A DNA stretch of 31,538 nt from Conidiobolus incongruus B7586 (GCA_000697335.1 JNEM01006288.1:1-31538); one strand, 5' to 3'; numbered from the stretch's first letter, positions 1-10,735 are shown. Notes: a model not told the origin generated them from the sequence alone. Numbers and translations: made by a program.

Positions 1-889
1 TATTATTAAATTAAAATTAATTAAAAAAATTATTATAACTAGAATATTTATTAGATTTTAATTATTTTAAATATATAAAAAATTAACTTATATAAAAGAA
101 AATTTTTATAAATATAATTAAATAATTTATAGATAATAAAATCTCAGTTTATAATAAAAAAATTAATTTTTTTAAATATTAAAAGTTTATCAAAAATATA
201 GGAAGAATTTATAAATTATAAAGAAAAATATTAATTTTATATTAAATTTTTATTTATTTTTTATCTTAAAAAAGTATTATTATTTTAAAACCTAAAATAA
301 TAATCTGATATTTAAATTTTATTTTTAATTCTAGTATAAAAATATCTTTTAAAAATAATGATTTTTAAATAAATAAAATATATTCTGAAATTAATAATAT
401 TAAATAAAAATAAGAATAAAGCTTAGAAAATATGTTTATACCCATTTAAACAAGAAATATACCAAATTGGTACTAAAATACCAATATATTCTATTATATT
501 ATTGAAAAATAAATTATTAATATTATAAAGTCATTATATTCTAGGATAATTATAATTGAAATATTTATTTTGAATATTATTCATCCAAATTTTAATTTTC
601 ATCTAATAGTTAAATTTTAATAAAATAACTATAAACCTTAAATAGTACTTATTTAACAATATATAAAAGTCAGATTAATTACAACATTAATACATTGAAC
701 ATAACAACATTCTTAATTATTGTTGATTTGTTGAATATCAAAATATTATATATCAAATTTTAAGAATTTCAATTCCTTAATTAAGAACACTAAAAGTTTA
801 AAATATTTGGAACAAAATTTTTAAAATCTGTAACTACTTTATTAATGTACTGATTTATCAACTAATCAATATATATTTTAGTAACTTTG

Positions 890-920
<31 letters not shown>

Positions 921-1693
921 TACTTAGTTTTTCGAAGTTAATGCCAAGACAATTGAAAAGATATTTTGTAAATTTGATTAATCATCGTGTTAATAATCAA
1001 AATTATAAACAAAGTAATTATTTCTTTGTTCAAGTAAATAAAATAGGCAAAAATGAATAATCAGCTAACAAACAGTTATTTCAATAATTTGAATTTTTCA
1101 AATTTCATACTAATTAGTTGAAATATATTTAAAATTGAATTGAAATAATTTCCAATATATATTATTTGAATGGGTATAATCAGTCAAATATTGTAAACAA
1201 GATTGCAGCTAATTTATGGATAAATTGATGACCTGAAACTAGGGATATGAAATGCTAGTAAATATTGATATTCACTTTGAAACTAATTAAATAGACCTCA
1301 ATTCGTTCATTCTGTACATTCAAATTTAATTCGATCATCAAAAATTATTAATTTAAATCTATGTTGCTTAATTAGCACAATTTTTCTTGGTTTGAGCCAT
1401 GTATTTGCCAAGATGGAGTTGTGCAGCTATTAACACAATTTCTAGTGGTTCACTTTACTGTGATAATTGATTTCATTAAATTTCCATTTCGAATATCAAT
1501 ATGTGAGTTGTGATTTCATTGATTTGATAATTTAACATTTAAACTGTGCGCATTTCAATCAAAATCAACACTATCATGTTTCCATTTGGTATTTGTTTTG
1601 ATGATTATGGGATGACCCATCAAACAAAAAATAAAGTGCATATAATGACTCTTTAAGCGTTATGCTTTCTTATTTTTAAGTTTCTTTTACAAA
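1..1693. other. AT-rich intergenic DNA upstream of the first gene
   Basis: No convincing reading frame, RNA gene or mobile element is seen. The first 1,150 bases are extremely AT-rich. From about 1160 to 1690 the composition is more mixed and may hold the promoter and 5' leader of the gene at 1694; a TATA-like stretch lies near 1640, about 50 bases before the ATG. A TA microsatellite lies at 892-917. Confidence 0.6.
892..917. repeat. (AT)13 microsatellite
   Basis: An uninterrupted AT dinucleotide run of about 26 bases in intergenic DNA. Shorter TA runs occur near 14043-14058 and 16570-16582. Confidence 0.9.
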
Positions 1694-3109
1694 ATGTCAG
1701 AAAATGAAAATAAACCAAATACATCAACATCTGATAATAATGAACACTCTTCACCAAAGCAATCTCCAGCCCAACCATTAAATAACTCAACTTATACTCA
1801 AGTTCCACAAAACGCACCTTATAGTCATCCTGCTCCAAGTTCCGACCCAACTTTAGATCATTCTGTTAATGAATCTTTAAATTATGATAATAGAGGATAT
1901 GAATTTGCTTCACCATACGCTGACCAGATTTATGGATATCCTTATCCGCCTCATATGTTATATCCTCACCACGCTCAAATAGATCCTAGATATCCTTTCC
2001 CTGCTCCTTTACCACCTCAACCTCAAATGTATTATCCATATGCCCATCATCCAGAACAATATACTCCCGAAAGTTATTATCCTCCAGGACATGCTATTTA
2101 TCCGCCTCAAACCCATCCTACTACTCAACGACCTCATAGCGCACAAAATCATGCGCCAAAGCCTTTACCCATACCTCAAGAACAAAATATAGAAACCTCT
2201 GAGAGGCCAAGTTCATCAAACAATAATCCAACTATACCTTTTTATCCTTCAGAATCTCAAACACCAGCTCCCATTCAGTCCTCACCACCACCCAAGGTTC
2301 CTGCTCCTGCACCTGATCCTGGCGAAAATTTACCTAGACCCCCTACACCGCCACCGGAAACTGCCTCCACTGCCCCCTCCGCTTCTTCTCCCCCTCAATC
2401 ACCAACTCATTTATCAGGAGCTTTACCTTTTGTTGCAAATCCACCACTTCCTCCTCACGTGACATTAGCTCACCCAGTACATAACAATCCACCTCCCCTC
2501 ATAGCCAGTCCCCAGCCCAGTCACAACAACCCTCAGCGCGTTAATACCGCTCAAATCCATCCATCTCCTCCTGCCTCACCAACACGCAAGGAGCGAAGTC
2601 CATTCTTCAAATATTTACTCGAAAAAAATTTCAAAGCATCCGTCGGCAGTATGCCGAACCGAGTTCGATTATATTTGCGAGTTATACAATTAATCGCATC
2701 CGTCGGTGCCATTATTCTGACATCATTTACAATTAAAACAATCGAGCCTCGACAAGTTCCATTCGGTGAAACTTCCCCACTCTATTTCATCTTTGTAATC
2801 TGTGCACTTAGTATTGCCATTGATCTCTTTCTAATCGTGCAATATTACTACCGCCGCATTCACTACCATCCCAAGGTCACGCGCATCTACTACTTCACTA
2901 TCGATTTCATCATCCTACTATTTTGGTTCTCTGATCTACTTACCCTAATGTTACGATTAACATGCCCTATCCGAGGCTTCAACGGCTGGTGTGAAATTTA
3001 TAATTCCAATCTATTCTTTTCCTTCACATCGGCAACTTGTGCTTTAGTCAATTTTGTTTGGGATTTTGTTGGTACTTGGAGACAGAAATCTGTGCAAATC
3101 CCAGGTTAA
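1694..3109 (+). CDS. Proline-rich protein with C-terminal four-helix membrane domain (MARVEL-like?)
   Basis: A single-exon frame of 471 codons, ATG to TAA. Residues about 20-300 are low complexity, rich in Pro, Ser, Gln, His and Tyr, with many PYPP, PPPP and YPP stretches and no Cys; this part should be disordered and cytosolic. From about residue 322 the composition changes to four hydrophobic segments (roughly 328-346, 361-381, 397-421 and 438-457). The loop between the third and fourth has two Cys (TCPIRG and GWCEIY), which could form a disulfide. The order of four helices with aromatic and Cys residues near the last two recalls fungal MARVEL-domain proteins, but I cannot assign a family. 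The tail after the last helix is short and basic. Function is unknown; a plasma-membrane or endocytic scaffold role is only a guess. The long purposeful frame and the sharp two-part composition make it a real gene. Confidence 0.8.
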   Translation: MSENENKPNTSTSDNNEHSSPKQSPAQPLNNSTYTQVPQNAPYSHPAPSSDPTLDHSVNESLNYDNRGYEFASPYADQIYGYPYPPHMLYPHHAQIDPRYPFPAPLPPQPQMYYPYAHHPEQYTPESYYPPGHAIYPPQTHPTTQRPHSAQNHAPKPLPIPQEQNIETSERPSSSNNNPTIPFYPSESQTPAPIQSSPPPKVPAPAPDPGENLPRPPTPPPETASTAPSASSPPQSPTHLSGALPFVANPPLPPHVTLAHPVHNNPPPLIASPQPSHNNPQRVNTAQIHPSPPASPTRKERSPFFKYLLEKNFKASVGSMPNRVRLYLRVIQLIASVGAIILTSFTIKTIEPRQVPFGETSPLYFIFVICALSIAIDLFLIVQYYYRRIHYHPKVTRIYYFTIDFIILLFWFSDLLTLMLRLTCPIRGFNGWCEIYNSNLFFSFTSATCALVNFVWDFVGTWRQKSVQIPG

Positions 3110-3508
3110 TCATATTTAATAATTTTTGGTTACTAATTATTTATTAATATCAATATCTTTTTAATTATTAACGTTTTTAATAAATGTAAATATTATTATT
3201 CATTGACAATATCATATTAACTTTTAAGATTTGTTTTATTCAAATCCAAACCTTCAGTTGATATGATGCAATGTTCGAATGATATTAAAAATTTGAAACT
3301 AGTTATATTTTTGCAATAAAAATTGATTTTTAAAGATAACTAGATTAATTAATTCAGGATTTTTAAAGTAAATGTAATTGAAATGAATGTTGAGAATGAA
3401 ATTGACAAAGAAAATTAAAATTGAAAAACAAAATTAAAAATAGATATTAATTGAAAAATTTAAGTCAACTTGCTTTAGAATTGATTAGATAATTTTAATT
3501 TTCAATAA
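3110..3508. other. Intergenic spacer, 3' side of the proline-rich gene
   Basis: AT-rich spacer with no gene seen. AATAAA-like motifs after the stop could serve 3' end formation. Confidence 0.6.
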
Positions 3509-3582
3509 GATCTCGTGGTGTAGTTGGTTATCACGTCTGTCTAACACACAGACGGTCCTCAGTTCGAATCTGAGCGAGATCA
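3509..3582 (+). tRNA. tRNA-Val (anticodon AAC)
   Basis: A complete cloverleaf of 74 bases without intron. The 7-bp acceptor stem pairs GATCTCG with CGAGATC, the discriminator is A3582, the D stem is GTG/CAC, the anticodon stem TCTGT/ACAGA closes the loop CTAACAC (anticodon AAC), and the T stem CTCAG/CTGAG closes TTCGAAT. The A34 wobble base would be read as inosine. A TTTT run about 20 bases downstream may terminate Pol III. CCA is not encoded. Confidence 0.96.
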
Positions 3583-4061
3583 TTGATGAATTAAAATATT
3601 ACATTTTCATCTACAAATTTTATTTTTATCCAATCATTAAATACCACAATCATTCAAATCCTTCATTATTTTCCAAAGATTCGCATAAACAAAATTCACA
3701 AGTGCATTCCTCAATTCATTCATTTCAAGAGGATCATCAAAAAAGATGGAAAATATCATAACAAGTTTCGTATCCTATTAATTACTAATTTGATAATGAC
3801 GATCTGAATATAAATTGAATTAATCAAATTTACATTCATTATCTTTTTATTTTAAAATAGTAATAATTATAATAAAATAAAATTTAATTTTTAATAAATA
3901 ATATAATTATTTTAAAATATTATAAAAATATATTATTATTAAAGTAAGTTATAAAATATAATTTAAAAAAATAATCAAAATATATTATTCATATTAAATT
4001 ATATATTCTTTCTTTAAAACTTATTTGAAAACTAATTAATTTCAAATTTAGATTTTAAAAA
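3583..4061. other. Intergenic spacer between tRNA-Val and the transporter gene
   Basis: Mostly AT-rich. A less AT-rich patch at 3637-3830 carries a 40-codon minus-strand frame (3637-3759) with a splice-like acceptor in front; see the findings. No RNA gene is seen. Confidence 0.5.
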
Positions 4062-6257
4062 ATGACTAAAAATAATTCAAGTGTTGACAGTAATCAGCAA
4101 TTTAAACTAAAACAGAGACACAGTAGTGTGAGTAGTACGGACAGTAATCTCGATAGAGTTGATGCCTTAGAGAGTGAGAGTTTGGTCAAATCAATCAAGA
4201 ACGAAAAATCTAAACAGTGGGGATTGGGTAAAGATAATGGAAACTTTGTATTGTTGGTTATTTTGTGTAAGTCTTGTTAGTAATTATATTATAAAGTATA
4301 CTAATAAAGATTCTAGATTTACTTCAAGGTATTCCAACTGGCCTTACATTTGGAAGTATTCCATTTTTACTCAAGTCCAAATTGAGTTACTCAGAGTTGG
4401 CTATTTTTTCATTGACTGGATATCCTTACAGTCTCAAGTTATTTTGGTCACCTATTGTCGATAGTGTGTATTTGCCAACTGTAGGAAGAAGAAAATCTTG
4501 GATCATTCCAATCTTCTTTATTTTGGGATTTTTGTTGTATTATTTGGGTATTCATTTGGAGGATTTTATGACTGGTGTAATGCTTATAACTCACTATAAT
4601 GAATCATTATTGATTAGCTTTAATTTAGGATAATGTGAATATTGGTCCTTTAACAACTGTTTTTTGTGCAATTATATTTTTAGCAGCAACCCAAGGTAAT
4701 ATCAATTAATTTATACCTCTATATAGTTTTTATTAAATTTCAATTCGATAGATATTGCTGTTGATGGATGGGCTTTGACTTTATTATCAGAAGAGAATTT
4801 AGCATACGCTTCAACTTCTCAGACGGTTGGCTTAAATGCCGGTTTCTTCGTTTCCTTTACTATCTTTTTGGCTTTGAATTCTGCTGAATTTGCGTAATTT
4901 CAATATGCTTCACCACTTTTATTATACTAATTAATATGACTGTAGTAACAAGTATGTAAGATATGTACCATCTCCTGAACCTTTGGTTTCGTTAAGTGGT
5001 TATCTGTCATTCTGGGCTATTATTTACTTTATTGTCGCCATTTATTTAATTCTTTTTAAGGATGAAGTAATATTAGATAATATTAAATATATTTACCGGT
5101 ATTTAAATTCTTTTAGAATGAAGATAGATCTCATAATGAAATCATGGGAGTTAAAGAAACTTACACAACTATTTTTAATATCTGCAAATCATCACGTAAG
5201 TGTCACTAGCATGAGTTATAAATTGCCAATAATACTTATTATATGGCTATAGATATGATGACGTTTATTGTAATTCTATTAACCCACAAAATTGGATTTG
5301 TTGCACACGATAATGTCACTAATCTAAAATTAATCGAGAAGGGATTCCCCAAAGAGGATTTAGCATTTACTTCATTTTTAGATTTTCCACTACAATTAAT
5401 TTTTGGTTTTTATATCGCTAAAGTCACTACATCCGAAAGACCTCTAAAGCCTGTAAATTTTATTTTATTTTATTTTGAATTTTGAATTTTGTAATTTAAC
5501 AATTGATTTTTTTAGTGGCTATATGCGTTGTATGCAAAATTGGCATCATGTTTACTTTCCCTTTTAGTAGTTTATAATTTTCCTTCAACTGGTATTAACA
5601 ATACTTATCTTGCTATTCTAATCGCTTCCAATGTTTTACATACTTTATCAAGGTAAACTTTAAATTATATGATCATTTCATTGATATTAATGATATTATT
5701 AGTACTATTCAGTTCGTAGGTATGGGAGCTTTTTTTAATATTATTGCAGATCCTACAATTGGTGGAACTTATATGACTGTAATTATTGTTAAAACGATAT
5801 TTTTCAAGATCATATTAATTAATTCTTTTAGGTTTTAAATACCATCAATAATTTGGGAGGTACTTGGCCCCAGTTTTTCATTTTGGAAGCTGTCGACTAT
5901 TTGACTAAGGCTAAATGCTCCGTTCAAGAAGCTGATGGTACAGGTATTCATTATAAATTCAAAACTTATCCTTATTCTAACTGTATTTTAGTTTTGCAAT
6001 GTGTCAAAGAAGCAGCCAAAGCAAAATGCAAAGAATTGGGAGGTGTTTGTAACGTGACTCAAGATGGATACTACTGGGTAGTCATCATTACCATTTGTAT
6101 CGGTTTTATCTCCACCTTCTTTATTAGAACTAAGGTTAAGCAATTAGAAAGTATGAACAATTTTTACATTTATATATGTTTTTTATTAATTATAATTTTC
6201 GATATAGAAATTCCAATTTCAATGTGGCGTATTCAATCAAATATTAAAAATGAATAA
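4062..6257 (+). CDS. SLC33A1: Acetyl-CoA transporter, SLC33A1/AT-1 family
   Basis: Major-facilitator carrier that in animals imports acetyl-CoA into the ER lumen for protein and glycan acetylation. Exons: 4062-4266, 4317-4576, 4629-4695, 4752-4893, 4946-5066, 5117-5195, 5253-5452, 5516-5652, 5703-5778, 5832-5943, 5992-6150, 6208-6257. They splice to 1608 nt (535 aa; human 549). Family blocks appear in order: LLQGIPTG and GSIPFLL after the Ser-rich N-terminus, GRRKSWIIP, AATQDIAVDGWALT spanning an exon join, NKYVRY, KIGFVAHDNVT, KLIEKGFPKE, DPTIGGTYMT-VLNTINNLGG with PQ, KELGGVC and DGYYW, ending in IPISMWRI. All junctions are GT-AG with TAG acceptors, and every phase is fixed by the conserved blocks. 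The intron at 5944-5991 is 48 nt without stops, so retention would add 16 residues. The exon boundary at 5703 uses the TAG that keeps frame, not the CAG ten bases further on. Identity is firm; the small exons are inferred. Confidence 0.93.
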
Positions 6258-6322
6258 AATAAATATTTGTTACATTGTTAATTTAAATTTAATCGTGTTT
6301 AAAAATAAAAAATGATCAAAAA

Positions 6323-6395
6323 TGGAGAATCGGGGTATCGATCCCCGTGCCTCTCGCATGCTAAGCGAGCGCTCTACCATTTGAGCTAATTCCCC
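6323..6395 (-). tRNA. tRNA-Ala (anticodon AGC)
   Basis: Minus-strand cloverleaf of 73 bases without intron. Read in sense it starts GGGGAAT at 6395; the acceptor pairs with ATTCTCC including one G-U, the anticodon stem CTCGC/GCGAG closes TTAGCAT (anticodon AGC), and the T stem CGGGG/CCCCG closes ATCGATA, an unusual T loop that begins with A rather than TTC. A T5 run follows immediately in sense as a Pol III terminator. It lies 65 bases past the transporter stop, in the opposite direction. Confidence 0.94.
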
Positions 6396-7090
6396 TTATT
6401 ATCAAACTTTATATTATTTTTGTGAATTAATTGTATTCTACTATTATATTCAATTTTTATTCTTAGTATTTTACTTTCACATTCCATTAATATATTTATA
6501 TCTAACTTTAAAAATTAATAATATCATAAATTTTCTATTTTATCTAACTTTTTCACTATTATTTTAATATTTTATTTATATATTTTACGTAATTATATTA
6601 TTTTTCCTTTTTTTCAAATTCATTTCTATTTCTTTCAGAATATTTATATTTTAATCATCACTAATTACAATTAATAGTAGAGAACTTTTCATATAAATTG
6701 TGTAAAATAATATTGTATAAAATATATTTAACTGTATCATATTACCTTTAATTTTTGATATAATCATTATTTTGTAAAAATAACAAAAAAATTCTATAAT
6801 ATAAATTAATTATTTATTATTCAGTTTAATTATTTTTATTAGTATTATATATAAATGATTTTATATTAAATTATTTTAAATATTATTTATACTTTATTAT
6901 TTTTATAAATTTCTAAAATTGTAATACTTTTAATTTCAATTTTTATATGATAATTTTTTATAATCAATTGGAAATTATTTCTTTAGTATAATCATTTAAA
7001 TTTCTACACTAAATGGTTAATTTATATAAAATATTTGAAATAAATTATGGATTAATAATACTTGCTAATTCATTGATTTGTTATTGGTTA
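6396..7090. other. AT-rich intergenic DNA
   Basis: About 690 bases, nearly all A and T, with no frame of interest on either strand and no RNA gene seen. Confidence 0.6.
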
Positions 7091-7515
7091 TTAGTGACAA
7101 CTGTAATTATGGGAGAAAATAGACTTTTAGAGCTTAAATGGGGAATCATCAGTGGTAAACAATAGATTACCACAAACAAAGGAAATTAAGGGGGTTCACC
7201 AAATTAGGTGAAAGTAGCTTACTGCAAATAAATATCTCACACTTGTCACAACTCAATACTTTTGTGAGTGTTATGAGAAAAACTTAAAGACTGTATACTT
7301 TTGGAAATGAAGATAGAAAGATGTGTTTATTAGTTTGCTTATGATAATCTTATATTAGTTTTCATTGTGGATTTTTGTGGACATGAATGACTTATGGGTG
7401 GAAAGTGATGAGTTCAAACAGTTTATGAAATGAGGTACCTCCAATGTGACTTCTTGAATCAGTGTGGTAATCAGAGTTTCTTGGGTGATTGACAGGATTA
7501 TTTCCTGTCATTAGT
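7091..7515. ncRNA. Candidate structured non-coding RNA, family unknown
   Basis: A sharply delimited patch that is far less AT-rich than either flank, with stops in all frames. It holds several strong hairpins: GTGGTAA/TTACCAC (7152-7158 with 7167-7173), TTCACC/GGTGAA (7195-7200 with 7207-7212), an interrupted long stem between 7235 and 7278 (TCTCA, CAC, TCACAA with TTGTGA, GTG, TGAGA), and TGACAGGA/TCCTGTCA (7490-7497 with 7503-7510, 5-base loop). A box-C-like GTGATGA lies at 7405-7411, but I find no paired box D. I could not match it to U1-U6, U3, SRP, RNase P or MRP, nor find a TTAGGG-type telomerase template. The strand is uncertain; transcription is not shown. Confidence 0.35.
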
Positions 7516-9006
7516 TGCTCTTAACTACTATTCTATTTTGGTTTTATACAAAATCAATAAATTAATTATTTTTTACAGTTATTATATATATATTGTAAAA
7601 AAGTACCAAAATTATTTTAATTATAATTTTTTTAATAAGAAATTGTTTAAATTCCTGTTTCAAACTAAAAAATTCTAAAATTTAAAATTTTCAAATGAAA
7701 TTTAAATATGTATTGGGTAATATATGAGGTTTACAATTATAGAAACCATATTAAATATTACTAATTTTAAAAGAGATAATTTTATAACTTATTTATAATT
7801 ACTAATTTAAAAATATGAACTATTACCAATATAAACCATTTCGGTAGAATAAATTATCAAATATGATATTTATATGACCAAACAATATTAGATGCATCAA
7901 TGATCAGTATAAAAATAAACTTTGAATATTTGGTTTTGAATTTAAAGGTTTTTATTTATATTTATTTTGAAAATATTTATTTCTCAAAAATTGGAGGTTC
8001 TGACAGTGCAACCATTTCTGTAAGTTATTTCAAGTGTGATGATAAATATTAAGCAATCATTCTAGCACAAGTCTCCCATTATTTTGTTTTTTATCAAATT
8101 TAATAGCTTTGTAAAAAATTTAATTTTCTTTATATCTCAATTTTTTGGAAAAATAATATGCACATGTGATAATATTAAGAATTCAGCAATTCATATACAT
8201 CTTATAAAATTATTTATTTATTTTCGATTTATTATTTACACTAATGGATTCCAATATTATTGGCATTTGATAATTTATCAAGCAATAATATAGGCGGCGG
8301 AAATTATATTATGCACTGGTATTACAAGCACCAAAGGTAACTCTTCGAGTTAATATCCATGATTATTCAAGTTTCAACCGGAATAAATTCCATAATTTAA
8401 TTTAAGTTAATTATATTGAAATTAAAATAATGTCGAAAGTAACTCACATAATAATGCTAATTAATCATTATGGACTTTATAACGAGGATCATTATAAAAA
8501 TATTATGGAATTGATGGTTTATTTTAATATTTATAGGAAGTTAATATACTTTCAAGTTGAATATAATCTGATTTAAAGCGCTCGGAGGATAGGTGAATAT
8601 GAACTAGTTTAGCTTTTTATACGATTATTATCTGAAGTTATCCATGATTAGGCGATATAGCCAAAAAACCTACCGAAGCATTGTAAAAAGTTGATAATTA
8701 ACTTTAATATGATAGAGTTGAATAATGATCCTTGTCAAATTTGATCAATTTTTATTAATTATTTAATGGAATTATTAATTAAGCATTAACAACTAATCAA
8801 AAAGATTCAAATATTCTTAATTGAGAAATGCGTGTTCATTGATGGATGATAAGTGGTGAAGCAATGTAAGTGATTTAATCAAATTAACATAAACGAGTGG
8901 TATATTAATTGATTAAATCAAAAAGTCAATCTGAGTTGGTAATACAAATGCATATATATATACCCGATCAATACCTTCATTGATTTCTTTAACTCTGAAA
9001 GTTTCT
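7516..9006. other. Intergenic DNA upstream of the GPCR, with possible coding relics
   Basis: About 1.5 kb, partly AT desert. Around 7996-8293 there is an intron-like GTAAGT...CTAG segment (8020-8065) joining short open stretches, and at 8313-8340 a frame reads TGITSTKG, faintly like the A3 motif of AMP-binding enzymes. Frames break quickly, so at most this is a relic. A small perfect hairpin TAACTC/GAGTTA lies near 8339-8353. No intact gene is seen. Confidence 0.4.
8953..8962 (+). promoter_or_regulatory. TATA-like element before the GPCR gene
   Basis: TATATATATA lies 45 bases upstream of the first ATG of the receptor, flanked by C on both sides. It is a plausible core promoter element, but TA-rich strings are common in this DNA, so the call is weak. 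Confidence 0.25.
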
Positions 9007-9933
9007 ATGCGAAATTTTAGTATGAATCCTTGGTTTATACTAGATTGTTTTGAATGTTTAAAATTTTTTAGTGCTATACTAATTAATGGTCTTCTATTAT
9101 TTATTACCTACAATCGTTTTCATCTTAAAGGTGTAGATGTTTTTGTGTCTTTTGTCGTATGTATAATTGATATTCTATTCTGTGCTTTCGTTTTAATACA
9201 CATTATTCTCTATTGGTCAACTGGAACTAATATCAATTCAAATCCTATGTATTGTCGAATCAATTTCGTTGTGTATTATTCTTTTGCAACAGCTGGATTT
9301 CATGGGATGGTTACTCTAGGGATACTGAGGTATTTGGCCATTTGCAAAAATATAATTATGACCGAGATTAAGGCTATCATAATAATGACAATTAGTACAT
9401 CTGTCCAAACTACATTGTTAATCTACTTAATCACGACAAATGATCCCCTAGCCATTTCTGAGAAATTATTATGTTCAGTTAATATCATCGCACCATCACC
9501 ATCTTTTTATATATCACTTTGGATGATTATTATTAATTTCTTTTATTTAATGATTATCATATTTTGCTATTTAAAAATATCTATTTATTATTTTAAAAAA
9601 TTGAGCTTAATGGAGTCAAATTACTTATCAGCTCAATCATCGATCAATATCAAGAAAAAACTGTGTCGAGAAAAGTTAATCACAGTATTAAAAACAAATG
9701 CAATTATGGTCATATTTATTGTTCAAGTATTACCTAAAAGTATATTTGATCTGGTGAACTTCTTTACTGTTGACGCACTGGATCATATTTCTGAAGCTAT
9801 CACTTTATTTATTATCAATTTTTTCCCTTTGACCTATCCTATTATGATCTTATTCTTTCATGATGAAACTCTACAGGAAATGAAATTACTTCAAGTTTTA
9901 TGGATTGCTAGAATTAAAAAATTATTTCATTAA
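9007..9933 (+). CDS. Rhodopsin-class (class A) seven-helix G-protein-coupled receptor
   Basis: An intronless frame of 308 aa. The first ATG is at 9007; the frame is open from 8980, but only with a TTG. Seven hydrophobic segments are visible. Class A landmarks: N27 in helix 1 (1.50), D55 in helix 2 (2.50), C83 at the top of helix 3, exactly 25 residues before R108 in LRYLAI (the DRY site with D replaced by L), C156 in the second outer loop for the usual disulfide, P243 in helix 6 (QVLP in place of CWxP), and FPLTY at 273-277 in place of NPxxY. N3 in NFS is a possible glycosylation site. The loop between helices 5 and 6 is about 30 residues and basic; the C-tail is short. Ligand and G protein are unknown. 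Fungi usually have few receptors of this class, but Conidiobolus-like species are known to carry many. Isolated gene, with about 800 bases of AT-rich DNA downstream. Confidence 0.85.
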   Translation: MRNFSMNPWFILDCFECLKFFSAILINGLLLFITYNRFHLKGVDVFVSFVVCIIDILFCAFVLIHIILYWSTGTNINSNPMYCRINFVVYYSFATAGFHGMVTLGILRYLAICKNIIMTEIKAIIIMTISTSVQTTLLIYLITTNDPLAISEKLLCSVNIIAPSPSFYISLWMIIINFFYLMIIIFCYLKISIYYFKKLSLMESNYLSAQSSINIKKKLCREKLITVLKTNAIMVIFIVQVLPKSIFDLVNFFTVDALDHISEAITLFIINFFPLTYPIMILFFHDETLQEMKLLQVLWIARIKKLFH

Positions 9934-10735
9934 ATATATATTTATTACACTAAAAGAAAATTATTTCAGGAATGGAAAGTCATATTGTTTAATTTATGAA
10001 TATGGAGCTTGATTCGCCTATTTATTTAAATTTATTAAAATTTAAATAATAGTATCTATCATTGATGCTATATTTTTATTTTGTTTCTCATGTTATTTTC
10101 ACATTTAACAATTTGAATTTTAAATAATAATTTTATCATTATGATCCTTATATAATCATGATTAAAAGTAATTGAGGGTAAAAACCGAATAAATAACAAT
10201 GGAATAAGAACTGTTTGATAAAATAGAAACTTTTAAATTATGAATTCACTTTATCATTATGGATATTATATATATAACTTGAAATGCAACCAGATATTAA
10301 ATTAACTCATCAGATACAGGTAGAAGCTCTCAATAAGAATAATAAAGCAATCGTTATCATCTAATGAAATTATAGAGATTTGGCTCGATTTACGCTGCTA
10401 ATACTGTTTTATTTAATTTTATTAAAATTAAGTTTTATTCTAACATATAGAAATTCAAATTTATTGTAAATAAAAGTCATTGATAATATATTATTGATAT
10501 AACATTAGAATAATATATATTCTATCAATATTGAAATTATCTTAGATCACTTTGCTTGTTTAAACCAATATACTTATTGACAGGTTTTACCTGTAACAAT
10601 TAAATGAGTTAAATTTTCAATAATTAAAGTTCGTTGTAAAACTATAATAATAGATTAATAAACATTCTAATAATCAATGTAAACTATTTGATGGAAAACT
10701 TTAATTTTTAAATTAAATTTTTGTGAAGGGTTAAA
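9934..10735. other. AT-rich intergenic DNA between GPCR and MICOS gene
   Basis: No gene or RNA is seen. A short AT palindrome (ATTTAAATT/AATTTAAAT) lies near 10022-10047. The two flanking genes converge here, so this spacer should hold both 3' ends. Confidence 0.6.

Noticed and set aside
892-917. TA run as telomeric or centromeric repeat
   Set aside because: A simple microsatellite; no TTAGGG-type arrays occur anywhere in the window.
7280-7330. Resemblance of GACTGTATACTTTT to the 5' end of U3 snoRNA
   Set aside because: No box A GGATC-type sequence follows, no matching boxes B, C and D are found in order, and hairpins start upstream of it.
7996-8400. Adenylation-domain or NRPS relic (IGGSDS, TGITSTKG)
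   Set aside because: Only two short motif-like phrases, in different frames and not in the usual order, with no GPTE- or YRTGD-type motif after them. Too weak to call.
8980-9006. Extended GPCR start at 8980
   Set aside because: It begins with TTG; the first ATG in frame is 9007 and leaves a complete receptor.
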